Source: Aliidiomarina indica (GTDB lineage Bacteria; Pseudomonadota; Gammaproteobacteria; Enterobacterales; Alteromonadaceae). Taken from it: 64,000 nucleotides of DNA. A model generated the notes under the pieces. It saw only the letters and a program-made list of their open reading frames with translations, made no database searches and was not told the DNA's origin. The translations under genes and the position numbers were made by a program. Where the stretch lies: positions 124,001 to 188,000 of the forward strand of contig NZ_JACAVQ010000004.1 in the NCBI RefSeq assembly GCF_015354615.1. Reading direction: 5' to 3'. Position 1 is the first letter of the stretch. The number at the start of each line of letters is the position of its first letter. Below, in pieces: positions 8,211 through 17,419 of the stretch.

Positions 8211-10325
8211 GTGTATCTGTTTGAAGGGTTGCGCAATTTAACCGAAGCATACTTGCCGAAAGTGCAAGTTGAACGCTTAGAGGCTGCATTTCATGTGGCT
8301 TTTCAAGCGCATATCGAGCAAAAGCGGCAAAGCGGCGAGCCTTACATTACCCATCCTGTGGCTGTGGCCTGCATGCTTGCAGAAATGCGACTTGACCATG
8401 AGACGCTCATGGCGGCATTACTGCATGATGTAATTGAAGACACCTCCGTAACCCATGAAGACCTCGCAGAACAGTTCGGCGCAACAGTTGCAGAACTCGT
8501 TGAAGGGGTGTCCAAACTGGATAAGCTTCAATTTAACAGCAAAGAAGAAGCTCAGATCGAAAACTATCGCAAGATGATTATGGCGATGGTGCAAGACATT
8601 CGCGTGATTCTTATTAAACTCGCGGATCGTACTCACAATATGCGCACGATAGGCCATTTACGCCCGGATAAACGCCGTCGAATTGCCCGCGAAACCCTTG
8701 AAATTTATGCGCCATTGGCCCACCGCTTGGGTATTCATAATGTTAAAAATGAACTTGAGACCCTTGGCTTTTGGGCCATGCACCCGTGGCGTGCGCGTTT
8801 GCTTGAAAGCCAAGTACGCAAAGCCCGCGGCAACCGCAAAGCACTGCTTGAGCGCACCCATAACGAATTGATTTCCCGACTTGAAGAACAACAGATTAAA
8901 GCCCGCGTCTATGGGCGCGAAAAACATCTGTATAGCATTTATAAAAAAATGCTGAACAAAGAGTTAAAGTTTGATCAAGTTATGGATATTTACGCGTTTC
9001 GGGTGGTGGTTGACGGTGTCGATACCTGTTACCGCGTGCTTGGGGCCGTACACAACTTATATAAGCCTATCGAAACGCGCTTTAAAGATTATATTGCGAT
9101 TCCCAAATCGAATGGCTACCAATCCTTGCATACCTCATTAAAAGGGCCGCACGGAATTCCTGTAGAAATCCAGATTCGCACTGAAGAAATGGACTTAATG
9201 GCGGATCGCGGGGTTGCGGCACATTGGCTCTATAAAGATATCGAAGATAGTGGCACCACGGCTCAGGTGCGCGCACAAAAATGGATGCAAAGCTTAATTG
9301 AACTGCAGCAAAGCGCAGGTAATTCGTTTGAATTCATTGAGAATGTTAAATCTGATCTGTTCCCCGATGAGATATATGTATTTACACCGGATGGACGCAT
9401 TATCGAACTACCACAAGGGGCTACCCCGGTTGATTTTGCCTATGCGGTACATACGGATATTGGCAACACCTGTATTGGGGCCCGCGTAAATCACAAAGCC
9501 TATTCATTGAGTAAAGCGCTGGAGAACGGACAAACGGTAGAAATTCGCACCGCCCCAGGATCGCGTCCAAATATTGCTTGGCTGAACTTTGTGGTGACTG
9601 CAAAAGCCCGCTTGAAAATCCGTCAGTATCTGAAAAATGCTGAATCTGATGAGGCCTTGCAGCTTGGTGAGCGCTTACTTCGTGCCGCTCTGGGTGCCCA
9701 CAGTATGGACGATATCCCGAGTGCTGATTTTGAACGCGTGGCAATAGAACTGAAGCGGGATAATAAAGAAACCTTGTTGCGGGAAATCGGCTTAGGCAAT
9801 TTGATGAGCTTGGCCGTGGCCCGTCGCTTAATGGGCGACGATAAGCGTCTAAAAGCAGCGGCAGGTGACGATGAACGGGGTCGTAGTTTAGCCATTAAAG
9901 GCGCTGATGGCTTATTACTTACCTTTGCGAAGTGCTGTCGTCCTATTCCCGGCGACGACATTATTGCCCATGTCAGTCCAGGTCGTGGTTTGGTTATTCA
10001 CCGGCGTGAATGTAAGAACGTACGGGGCCATGAAGATGAGCCTGGGCGTTATTTCCCGGTGCAGTGGGACAATAAACCGGACTCTCAGTTTACCTCAGAG
10101 ATTCGTGTGGAAATCGTAAATCATCAGGGGGCATTGGCACGCTTAACCTCAGCGATTGCGCAAACCGGATGTAATATTCAAGGGTTGAAAACAGAAGAAA
10201 TCGATACCACGATCTATTATATTGATGTTGAATTAACTATTAATGACCGAAAACATTTAGCAGATGTTATGCGGCAAATCCGCAAAATGCCCAATGTGCA
10301 ACGGGTCTCTCGTTTAAGGAAATAG
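8211..10325 (+). CDS. spoT: Bifunctional (p)ppGpp synthetase/hydrolase
   Basis: SpoT hydrolyses and weakly makes (p)ppGpp, the stringent-response alarmone. I chose the GTG at 8211 because it yields the family's YLFEGL start and 704 residues (702 in E. coli); an upstream TTG at 8154 would add 19 non-homologous residues. Domains in order: the HD hydrolase with HDVIEDT (HD at 72-73), the synthetase region with IPKSNGYQSLHTSL and VEIQIRTEEMD, a TGS domain (VFTPDGRIIELPQGATPVDF), a zinc/helical region with CCRPIPGD, and a C-terminal ACT domain. It follows rpoZ after about 200 bases and precedes ridA by 3 bases. In E. coli trmH and recG come next; here ridA does. Confidence 0.95.
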   Translation: MYLFEGLRNLTEAYLPKVQVERLEAAFHVAFQAHIEQKRQSGEPYITHPVAVACMLAEMRLDHETLMAALLHDVIEDTSVTHEDLAEQFGATVAELVEGVSKLDKLQFNSKEEAQIENYRKMIMAMVQDIRVILIKLADRTHNMRTIGHLRPDKRRRIARETLEIYAPLAHRLGIHNVKNELETLGFWAMHPWRARLLESQVRKARGNRKALLERTHNELISRLEEQQIKARVYGREKHLYSIYKKMLNKELKFDQVMDIYAFRVVVDGVDTCYRVLGAVHNLYKPIETRFKDYIAIPKSNGYQSLHTSLKGPHGIPVEIQIRTEEMDLMADRGVAAHWLYKDIEDSGTTAQVRAQKWMQSLIELQQSAGNSFEFIENVKSDLFPDEIYVFTPDGRIIELPQGATPVDFAYAVHTDIGNTCIGARVNHKAYSLSKALENGQTVEIRTAPGSRPNIAWLNFVVTAKARLKIRQYLKNAESDEALQLGERLLRAALGAHSMDDIPSADFERVAIELKRDNKETLLREIGLGNLMSLAVARRLMGDDKRLKAAAGDDERGRSLAIKGADGLLLTFAKCCRPIPGDDIIAHVSPGRGLVIHRRECKNVRGHEDEPGRYFPVQWDNKPDSQFTSEIRVEIVNHQGALARLTSAIAQTGCNIQGLKTEEIDTTIYYIDVELTINDRKHLADVMRQIRKMPNVQRVSRLRK

Positions 10326-10328
10326 CCC

Positions 10329-10721
10329 ATGTCTAAAGTGATTGTTGCCACGGAGAATGCACCCGCGGCAATCGGAACCTATTCGCAAGCAGTGAAAATT
10401 GGAACCACGGTGTATTTGTCTGGGCAAATCCCTCTGGTACCCGAGACCATGACGATGGTTTCCGATGATTTTCGTGAGCAAGCGGTGCAAGTGTTTAAAA
10501 ACTTAGCGGCGGTGTGTGAAGCCGCCGGTGGCGAATTACAAAATATGGTGAAGGTACAAATTTACCTCACTGATTTAAGTAACTTCGCCATTGTGAATGA
10601 AGTAATGGCTGAAAATTTCAGTACGCCTTATCCAGCGCGTGCAGCCATTGGTGTGCGAGCCTTGCCAAAAGACGCACAAATTGAAATCGATGGCATTATG
10701 GAATTACCGTCGACTAACTAG
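10329..10721 (+). CDS. ridA: RidA family reactive intermediate deaminase
   Basis: The 130-residue protein belongs to the YjgF/YER057c/UK114 family, which hydrolyses reactive enamine/imine intermediates formed by PLP enzymes such as threonine dehydratase. Visible family marks are ATENAPAAIGTYSQAV at the start, the YLSGQIPL strand, the YPARAAIGVRALP segment with the substrate-binding Arg, and a terminal IEIDGIM. It starts 3 bases after spoT, so it is probably the last gene of the rpoZ-spoT transcript. A strong terminator follows at 10739. Confidence 0.93.
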   Translation: MSKVIVATENAPAAIGTYSQAVKIGTTVYLSGQIPLVPETMTMVSDDFREQAVQVFKNLAAVCEAAGGELQNMVKVQIYLTDLSNFAIVNEVMAENFSTPYPARAAIGVRALPKDAQIEIDGIMELPSTN

Positions 10722-10738
10722 ACGAAATACGATGAAAC

Positions 10739-10768
10739 AGCCCACGCATTGCGTGGGCTTTTTTTTTA
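10739..10768 (+). terminator. Intrinsic terminator after ridA
   Basis: The stem AGCCCACGC pairs with GCGTGGGCT across a 3-base loop (ATT) and runs straight into a tract of nine or more T. It lies 17 bases after the ridA stop. The stop end of the convergent antiporter gene (10766) touches the T-tract. Confidence 0.9.
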
Positions 10769-12115
10769 GATTGGTGCTGCCTCAGATTCCGGCTCGTTGG
10801 CTTTGATAGGGCCAAACAGGAAAATGGCAATAACGCCTACAATACCGAGCACGAAGCAATAGAAAGTATTCAAACTCACCGCCAATGGCGATACGCCGAA
10901 GGTGGCGCCCATGAGTAGGGCTTGCGCGCCATAAGGTAAAACCCCTTGCACCACGCAAGCAAATATATCTAAGTAACTGGCACTTTGCCGAGGGGCGACA
11001 TTACCTTCCTTCGCAAGCCGTTTACTCACTTCCCCAGACAGCAAGATAGTGACGGTATTATTGGCCACCGCTAAATTAGTAAGCGCGGTAAGGCCGGCAA
11101 TACCAAAAGCGGCAGAACGATCTTTGCGGCGACTCAGCCGGGTAGTGGCCCGTTCAACACTTTTGGCTAAAAACGCTAAGCCCCCTTGTTGCCGGATGAG
11201 GGCCGACAGGCCACCGATCAACAAGGACAACAGGAAGATTTCTTGCATACTGGTAAAACCAATATAGATATCTTGGGTGAAGGCAACTACGGCATAATCC
11301 ACCGCCACCATGCCAAACAATGCCGCCAGAATGATGCCGAGGGTGAGCACCACAAAAACGTTTAGTCCCGACACCGCCAAAGCGATAATGAAGAAGTAAG
11401 GTAATGCAAGCCAGTAGTTGGCTTCAGGAGCCTCGATGGGTGCGCTTCCGGTATTAAAAAACGACAACACACCTATGGTCAAGATCGCTGCAGGCACTGC
11501 AATGCGAAGGTTGGTTCGAAATTTATCCTTCATCGCACAGCCTTGCGTGCGCGTTGAGGCGATAGTGGTGTCTGAGATAAACGATAAGTTGTCACCAAAC
11601 ATAGCGCCACTGACCAACACCCCTGCCATTAACGCCGGATTGATCCCCGCCACCTGAGATAGCCCAAGCGCCACCGGCGCCAACGCAGCAAGGGTACCCA
11701 TGGACGTTCCCATCGCGGTAGACACCACTGCGGCGATAAGAAAAATCCCTGGCAAAATAAACGACGGTGGAATAATGGCTAAACCGAGCCCAACCATTGC
11801 ATCTACACCACCCGTTGCGGCGGCAACGGTAGAAAATGCGCCTGCCAACAAGTAAATCAAACACATGGTAATAATATTGTTGTGGCCCACGCCCTCAACA
11901 AAAGTTTGAATGCGCCGATTTAGCTCTTCCTTGCTCAACAGCACCGCCAAGATAATTGCCGGAAGAATGGCAACCGGGCTGGCTAGCTGATAGAACGCCA
12001 TTTCGACCCCTTGGCTATGGAGAATGATACCCGTGCCGAGAAATAACGTAAGGAATAACACAAGCGGTAACAGTGCAATGGCACTGGGTTTTACAGGTGG
12101 TGTAGTAGATGACAT
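10766..12115 (-). CDS. Na+/H+ antiporter, NhaC family
   Basis: The 449-residue polytopic inner-membrane protein has about 11-12 hydrophobic segments. The central GVLVSGAMFGDNLSFISDTTIASTRTQG region is the NhaC-family signature (GD.LSPISDTT-like), split here into its parts: the GD pair, the SDTT motif and the TQG turn. Members exchange sodium for protons, or in some cases malate/lactate for sodium, so the exact substrate is open. A sodium antiporter fits a marine or halophilic host. The gene is on its own, divergent from the GNAT-nitrilase gene and convergent with ridA. Confidence 0.85.
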   Translation of the reverse strand: MSSTTPPVKPSAIALLPLVLFLTLFLGTGIILHSQGVEMAFYQLASPVAILPAIILAVLLSKEELNRRIQTFVEGVGHNNIITMCLIYLLAGAFSTVAAATGGVDAMVGLGLAIIPPSFILPGIFLIAAVVSTAMGTSMGTLAALAPVALGLSQVAGINPALMAGVLVSGAMFGDNLSFISDTTIASTRTQGCAMKDKFRTNLRIAVPAAILTIGVLSFFNTGSAPIEAPEANYWLALPYFFIIALAVSGLNVFVVLTLGIILAALFGMVAVDYAVVAFTQDIYIGFTSMQEIFLLSLLIGGLSALIRQQGGLAFLAKSVERATTRLSRRKDRSAAFGIAGLTALTNLAVANNTVTILLSGEVSKRLAKEGNVAPRQSASYLDIFACVVQGVLPYGAQALLMGATFGVSPLAVSLNTFYCFVLGIVGVIAIFLFGPIKANEPESEAAPI

Positions 12116-12329
12116 ACAGCTTCTCAGTTTTGTTTTTTTAGACGTCTAGAAGCATAAACACCTTAATAGGGGATGACAACCCTTTTTCGGACAAGGCGAG
12201 TTTTTAGTGCGATCGATGAAATATCCGTTGGCTCTCCCGCTTGGCCGATAAAGGATGTACACTCAATAGCATGAATCGCTTCTTGATCATGAGAAGCACA
12301 AGCAAACACTAGTAGCATGAGGTAACGGG

Positions 12330-13859
12330 ATGAGCCCAGAAGATCTGCACTTGCAACTTCGTAACTTACGCAACGAAGATTACCCACAGCTAAAAGCGCT
12401 CATGGATCGTGTATATGACGACATCGGCGGTGCGTGGGAAGAGCACACCATACGCAAGTTAGTTCGGGAATTCCCAGACGGCCAGATTTGCCTTGAGGAT
12501 AACGGGGTCATTGTTGGCGTCGCGCTGACAGTTCAGGTGACCTACGATAAGTTTTCCAACCCCCATCAATATGACGATCTCTTAGGCAAGCGCGATACCA
12601 TTTTAAATGAAGACGATGGCGACGCCCTTTATGGGCTCGATGTGCTTATTCATCCTGATTACCGTGGCTATCGTTTAGGCCGGCGCTTATATGATGCGCG
12701 TAAAGAGCTCTGTATTCAGGAAAATCTAAAAGCAATTTTGGCCGGTGGCCGCATTGTGAACTATCACAAGTATGCGGACGATATGACCGCAAGCCAGTAT
12801 TTAGAGAAAGTGCGTCGCCGGGAAATCTACGATCCTATTTTAAGTTTCCAGCTGGCCAACGACTTTGTCGTAAAACGACTGCTCTACAAATATATGCCGG
12901 AGGATAAGAAATCCAGAGGGTATGCCACTTTATTGGAATGGAGCAATTTCTTATACGAGCCGGCAGATACGGTTATTTCATCGCGCTCGCGCAATGTACG
13001 CGTTGGTGCAGTGCAGTGGCAAATGCGTTCAGTAAAGTCTGTAGAAGAACTCCTGCAACAAGTCGAGTACTTCGTGGATGCGATTTCCAGTTATAAAAGC
13101 GACTTTGCATTGTTCCCCGAGTTTTTTAATGCGCCGCTCATGGGGCTTTCGGATAAAAGCCAACAAATGTCGGCGATTCGCTTTTTAGCTGGATTTACCG
13201 AGCGTTTTCGCAAAGAAATGTCACAGATGGCGGTGAGCTATAACGTCAATATCATTACCGGATCGATGCCATTGCAGGAAGGGGACTCTCTCTATAACGT
13301 CACCTATTTATGTCGTCGTGATGGTTCGGTAGAAGAACAGAAAAAAATTCATATTACGCCTCATGAAAAACGCGATTGGGTTATTGAAGGTGGGGATAAA
13401 GTACAGGTGTTCCAAACCGACGCAGGGCGCGTGGGAATTTTAATTTGCTATGACGTTGAGTTTCCTGAATTAGGGCGCCTAATGGCCGATGAAGGCTTGG
13501 AGATCTTATTTGTGCCGTTTTGGACAGATACCCGAAACGCGTATTTGCGAGTGCGCCATTGTGCGCAAGCACGGGCTGTTGAAAATGAGTGTTACGTGGT
13601 TATCTGCGGGAGCGTGGGCAACTTACCAGAAGTGGAAAGTCTCGACGTGCAGTATGCGCAATCGTCGGTATTCTCACCGTCTGATTTTGCATTCCCCCAT
13701 GATGCCGTTATGTCGGAAACGACGCCAAATACAGAAATGCTGATGTTCTCAGACCTCAATCTCGATGAGCTACGTTATCTGCACAACGAAGGCTCGGTTA
13801 CTAACTTAAAAGATCGCCGCACGGATATGTATGATGTTGTGCGGAAATGGCGAACATAA
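12330..13859 (+). CDS. GNAT acetyltransferase-carbon-nitrogen hydrolase fusion
   Basis: This is a 509-residue two-domain protein. Residues 8-190 form a GNAT N-acetyltransferase fold with the acetyl-CoA loop region IHPDYRGYRLGRRLY (107-121). Residues about 223-495 form a nitrilase-superfamily amidohydrolase with the Glu-Lys-Cys triad visible: Glu264 in FPEFF, Lys339 in KKIHITPHEK and Cys373 in LICYDVEFPE. Such fusions are common in proteobacteria but their substrate is unknown; amidase plus acyltransferase suggests acyl-transfer remodelling of a small amide. A GAGGTAAC ribosome binding site supports the start. recG follows after 15 bases. Confidence 0.9.
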   Translation: MSPEDLHLQLRNLRNEDYPQLKALMDRVYDDIGGAWEEHTIRKLVREFPDGQICLEDNGVIVGVALTVQVTYDKFSNPHQYDDLLGKRDTILNEDDGDALYGLDVLIHPDYRGYRLGRRLYDARKELCIQENLKAILAGGRIVNYHKYADDMTASQYLEKVRRREIYDPILSFQLANDFVVKRLLYKYMPEDKKSRGYATLLEWSNFLYEPADTVISSRSRNVRVGAVQWQMRSVKSVEELLQQVEYFVDAISSYKSDFALFPEFFNAPLMGLSDKSQQMSAIRFLAGFTERFRKEMSQMAVSYNVNIITGSMPLQEGDSLYNVTYLCRRDGSVEEQKKIHITPHEKRDWVIEGGDKVQVFQTDAGRVGILICYDVEFPELGRLMADEGLEILFVPFWTDTRNAYLRVRHCAQARAVENECYVVICGSVGNLPEVESLDVQYAQSSVFSPSDFAFPHDAVMSETTPNTEMLMFSDLNLDELRYLHNEGSVTNLKDRRTDMYDVVRKWRT

Positions 13860-13874
13860 GGATTTTATCGCCCC

Positions 13875-15950
13875 ATGAGTGCGTTGGCGGAGATTACGCT
13901 TACGACGCTAAAAGGCGTCGGCCCGAAAATGGCAGAGCGGCTTACCAAGCTAGGCCTGCTGACAGTTCAGGATGTGCTGTTTCATTTGCCACTGCGCTAT
14001 CAGGATCGTACCCGCGTTACCCCAATCGCGAGTTTGCGGGTAGGCGATTATGCCACTGTGGTCGCGGATGTTGTGGATGCGAAGGTGCATTTTGGGCGGC
14101 GCCGGGCCTTGCTGGTGCGTGTGCATGACCGTTCAGGTACCTTAACGCTGCGCTTCTTTCGATTTTCTGCCGCCCAGCAAAAGCAATTTAGTACCGGCCA
14201 AAAAGTGCATTTGTATGGTGAAATGCGACCGGGGCCAACGGGCCCTGAAGTGATTCATCCTGAGTATAAAATTGTTGAGAGCACGGAGAGTATTCGCGTT
14301 GACGATGCGCTCACCCCAGTGTACCCCACCACGGAAGGTGTTCATCAGCTCACATTACGTAATCTAGTGACTCAAGCCCTTAGCTACTTAAACAGCACGA
14401 GTTTGCCGGAATTGCTTCCGGCTGAACTGCGCTCCGGTAGACCGGATTTAATCACGGCTATTCGTACCTTGCATCACCCGCCCCGCGACATTAATCAGCA
14501 ACAGCTATTGGACGGCATTCACCCAACCCAGCGCCGACTTGCCCTAGAAGAGTTACTGGCGCATCAACTCAGTATGCTATTTGCGCGGCAGCAGCAACAA
14601 GCGGTAGCGGCGCCTGCGATAGCGCCGTCGCAACGCTTAAAGCAAGCGTTGTTGCACACCTTGCCGTTCTCTCCTACCGCCGCACAAACCCGAGTAGTGG
14701 GAGAAATTGAATCGGATTTACAGCTTGGTTTGCCGATGTTGCGCTTAGTGCAAGGGGATGTAGGTTCAGGAAAAACGCTAGTGGCCGCCATGGCCGCTTT
14801 ATCGGCGATTGAAGCGGGCTATCAGGTAGCGCTGATGGCACCCACCGAGTTGTTAGCAGAACAGCATGCGCAAAGCTTTTCTATGTGGCTCGAGCCGTTA
14901 GGTATTCGGGTTGGTTGGCTAACCGGAAAGCTCAAGGGTAAAGCGCGTGCGCAAACCTTACAGGAGCTAGGCGATGGCACCCTTGGTTTTATTGTCGGTA
15001 CCCACGCCTTGTTTCAAGAGAGCGTCCAGTTTCATCGTTTGGCCCTGGTGATTATCGATGAGCAACATCGGTTTGGTGTCCATCAGCGCTTGGCGCTGCG
15101 GGAAAAGGGCGAACAACAAGGTATGCATCCGCATCAATTGGTGATGACGGCGACACCGATACCGCGCACCTTAGCCATGACCGCCTATGCGGATTTAGCG
15201 ACCTCGATCATTGACGAGCTTCCACCGGGTCGAACTCCCGTGCACACAGTGGCTATTCCCGATACACGGCGTGATGATGTGATTGAACGCTTGCGACACG
15301 CCGTGATCAGTGAGAAACGTCAGGTATACTGGGTGTGCACCCTAATTGAAGAATCGGAAGTATTGCAGTGTCAGGCGGCAGAAGATACCGCCGCATACTT
15401 GCACGAGACCCTGCCTGAACTGCGTATTGGTTTGGTCCATGGTCGGCAGAAAAGTGCGGAAAAAGAATCAGTTATGCAACAGTTCAAGGCCCATGAACTG
15501 GATTTGCTAGTAGCGACCACGGTTATTGAAGTGGGTGTCGATGTGCCGAATGCAAGTTTAATGATTATTGAAAACCCAGAGCGCTTGGGGCTAGCGCAAT
15601 TACATCAACTGCGTGGGCGCGTGGGCCGTGGGGCGGTGGCGAGTTCTTGCGTGCTGCTGTATAAAACCCCCTTATCAAAACAAGCGCAAGAGCGCTTAGG
15701 TGTGCTGCGTGATAGTCATGATGGTTTTGTTATTGCTGAAAAAGACCTGGAGTTGCGCGGCCCTGGTGAGTTACTCGGCGCCCGGCAAACCGGCTTGGTA
15801 CAAATGAAAGTGGCGGATTTAGCCCGGGATAGCGATCTCATTCCGGAAATACAAAGCATTGCTCAACAATTATTCACGCACTTTCCTCAACACAGTGACG
15901 CTCTCATGCAGCGTTGGCTGCCAGATAAGGAACGCTACGCTTCCGTTTAA
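13875..15950 (+). CDS. recG: ATP-dependent DNA helicase RecG
   Basis: RecG drives branch migration and fork reversal at stalled replication forks and R-loops. The 691-residue chain has the N-terminal wedge/OB domain (GVGPKMAERL, RYQDRT), the Walker A GDVGSGKT at about 294-301, the DEQHRFGV Walker B motif at 395 and the C-terminal helicase motifs (TTVIEVGVDVPNA, QLRGRVGRG). Length and motifs match E. coli RecG (693). The start ATG at 13875 follows a TAAGGA site. It lies downstream of spoT in a broken-up spoT-trmH-recG order. Confidence 0.97.
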   Translation: MSALAEITLTTLKGVGPKMAERLTKLGLLTVQDVLFHLPLRYQDRTRVTPIASLRVGDYATVVADVVDAKVHFGRRRALLVRVHDRSGTLTLRFFRFSAAQQKQFSTGQKVHLYGEMRPGPTGPEVIHPEYKIVESTESIRVDDALTPVYPTTEGVHQLTLRNLVTQALSYLNSTSLPELLPAELRSGRPDLITAIRTLHHPPRDINQQQLLDGIHPTQRRLALEELLAHQLSMLFARQQQQAVAAPAIAPSQRLKQALLHTLPFSPTAAQTRVVGEIESDLQLGLPMLRLVQGDVGSGKTLVAAMAALSAIEAGYQVALMAPTELLAEQHAQSFSMWLEPLGIRVGWLTGKLKGKARAQTLQELGDGTLGFIVGTHALFQESVQFHRLALVIIDEQHRFGVHQRLALREKGEQQGMHPHQLVMTATPIPRTLAMTAYADLATSIIDELPPGRTPVHTVAIPDTRRDDVIERLRHAVISEKRQVYWVCTLIEESEVLQCQAAEDTAAYLHETLPELRIGLVHGRQKSAEKESVMQQFKAHELDLLVATTVIEVGVDVPNASLMIIENPERLGLAQLHQLRGRVGRGAVASSCVLLYKTPLSKQAQERLGVLRDSHDGFVIAEKDLELRGPGELLGARQTGLVQMKVADLARDSDLIPEIQSIAQQLFTHFPQHSDALMQRWLPDKERYASV

Positions 15951-16036
15951 TTGTGCGCGGAATGTGCCCTGTGTATTGGGCAAATCGTCGGTATCGTATA
16001 CACTAGGCCTGAATTTTAATAGCCAGGCAGTTTTTC

Positions 16037-16789
16037 ATGAAAAAGCACGATGACAGTACACACTTTGGTTTTAAAACCGTTGCTAAAGACGAAAAAGCGA
16101 CCATGGTTGCTGGTGTGTTCCATTCTGTTGCAGGCAAGTATGACTTAATGAACGATGTGATGTCGTTTGGAATTCATCGCTTGTGGAAACGATTTACTAT
16201 TGATTGTAGCGGTGTTCGTCGCGGCCAAAAGGTGTTGGATTTGGCGGGTGGAACCGGCGACCTAGCGGCGAAATTTTCGCGCATGGTCGGGCCGGAAGGC
16301 GAAGTTGTTCTTGCCGATATTAATGAATCAATGCTGCAAGTGGGTCGTGATAAATTGCGTGATATGGGAATCGTTGGCAATGTGCGTTACGTGCAAGCCG
16401 ATGCTGAGAAACTGCCATTTCCCGATGATACTTTCGATCTTATTACCATTGCTTTTGGACTGCGCAACGTGACCGATAAGGACGCTGCACTTCGTTCCAT
16501 GCTGCGGGTGTTAAAGCCGGGCGGCCGCTTGTTGGTGTTAGAGTTCTCGAAACCTGAAGTTGAGCTTCTGTCGAAAGCGTATGATATCTATTCTTTCCAT
16601 GTTATGCCGCGTATGGGCGCATTTATCGCCAACGATAAAGACAGTTATCAATATTTGGCGGAGTCGATTCGCATGCATCCAGATCAAGATACCTTGAAGA
16701 CGATGATGGAAGAGGCCGGCTTTGAACAGGTGACCTATCATAACCTCACCGGCGGTATTGTCGCACTCCATCGAGGTTTTAAATTCTAA
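16037..16789 (+). CDS. ubiE: Ubiquinone/menaquinone C-methyltransferase
   Basis: UbiE performs the SAM-dependent C-methylation of the quinone ring in ubiquinone (and demethylmenaquinone) synthesis. The protein has 250 residues (251 in E. coli), with [15 protein letters not shown] near residue 31, the SAM motif [10 protein letters not shown] at 67-76 and the FGLRNVTD motif in the middle. The stop overlaps the ubiJ start by one base (TAATG at 16787-16791), the mark of a coupled ubiE-ubiJ-ubiB operon. Confidence 0.97.
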   Translation: MKKHDDSTHFGFKTVAKDEKATMVAGVFHSVAGKYDLMNDVMSFGIHRLWKRFTIDCSGVRRGQKVLDLAGGTGDLAAKFSRMVGPEGEVVLADINESMLQVGRDKLRDMGIVGNVRYVQADAEKLPFPDDTFDLITIAFGLRNVTDKDAALRSMLRVLKPGGRLLVLEFSKPEVELLSKAYDIYSFHVMPRMGAFIANDKDSYQYLAESIRMHPDQDTLKTMMEEAGFEQVTYHNLTGGIVALHRGFKF

Positions 16790-17415
16790 TGCCAGTGCTT
16801 CCGGTGGTTCGGGCGTCGATTGAGCGAGCGTTGAATGTCGCGCTTGCCAACGACCCACGTGCCAAACAGCGTTTGGCCGGGGTGCAGGGAAAGTGTTTCC
16901 GCTTGCATGTACTCGAGTTGCCTGAACCCATGACGCTATTTTTCTACCCTGATGCTATTGCGCTATTGGGGCCGGATTTTGAAGCCGTGGATGGTTCGGT
17001 AACTGTGGCTTTCGCTGATCTGTTTGAATTGAGCGATGCCAGTAAAGTGACGCAGATGCTGCAGACAGGCAAGGTAAAAATTACCGGCGATCCGGTGTTT
17101 GCCCAGCAGGCGGCACAGGTGTTTCTCAAACTTGATATCGACTTTGAAGAAATGTTTGCCAACTATTTGGGTGATGTCCCGGGTTATTGGCTGGCGCAGG
17201 GCATCGAAAAACTGCGTCGATTGAAGCCTCGGACAGCGGATATGAAGCAGCGCGCAAGCGATGTGCTGACCAACGAAATGAAATTAGCGGCAAGCCCTTT
17301 GTTTTTTGCCTTGTACCAAGATGATGTCCAGGCCTTGCGCAAACAATTGGATCGTTTAGAGAAACGAGTAGATTCTATAGCGAAGCGGCACGATCTGCCG
17401 CCGAAAACGGAGTAA
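16789..17415 (+). CDS. ubiJ: Ubiquinone biosynthesis accessory factor UbiJ
   Basis: The 208-residue protein has an N-terminal SCP2-like lipid-binding domain (about 10-120, including [18 protein letters not shown]) and a C-terminal helical tail with a short coiled coil ([15 protein letters not shown]). UbiJ binds ubiquinone intermediates and scaffolds the soluble Ubi complex with UbiK. Family identity rests on this architecture and on its fixed place between ubiE and ubiB. It overlaps ubiE by one base. Confidence 0.93.
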   Translation: MPVLPVVRASIERALNVALANDPRAKQRLAGVQGKCFRLHVLELPEPMTLFFYPDAIALLGPDFEAVDGSVTVAFADLFELSDASKVTQMLQTGKVKITGDPVFAQQAAQVFLKLDIDFEEMFANYLGDVPGYWLAQGIEKLRRLKPRTADMKQRASDVLTNEMKLAASPLFFALYQDDVQALRKQLDRLEKRVDSIAKRHDLPPKTE

Positions 17416-17419
17416 GCCG

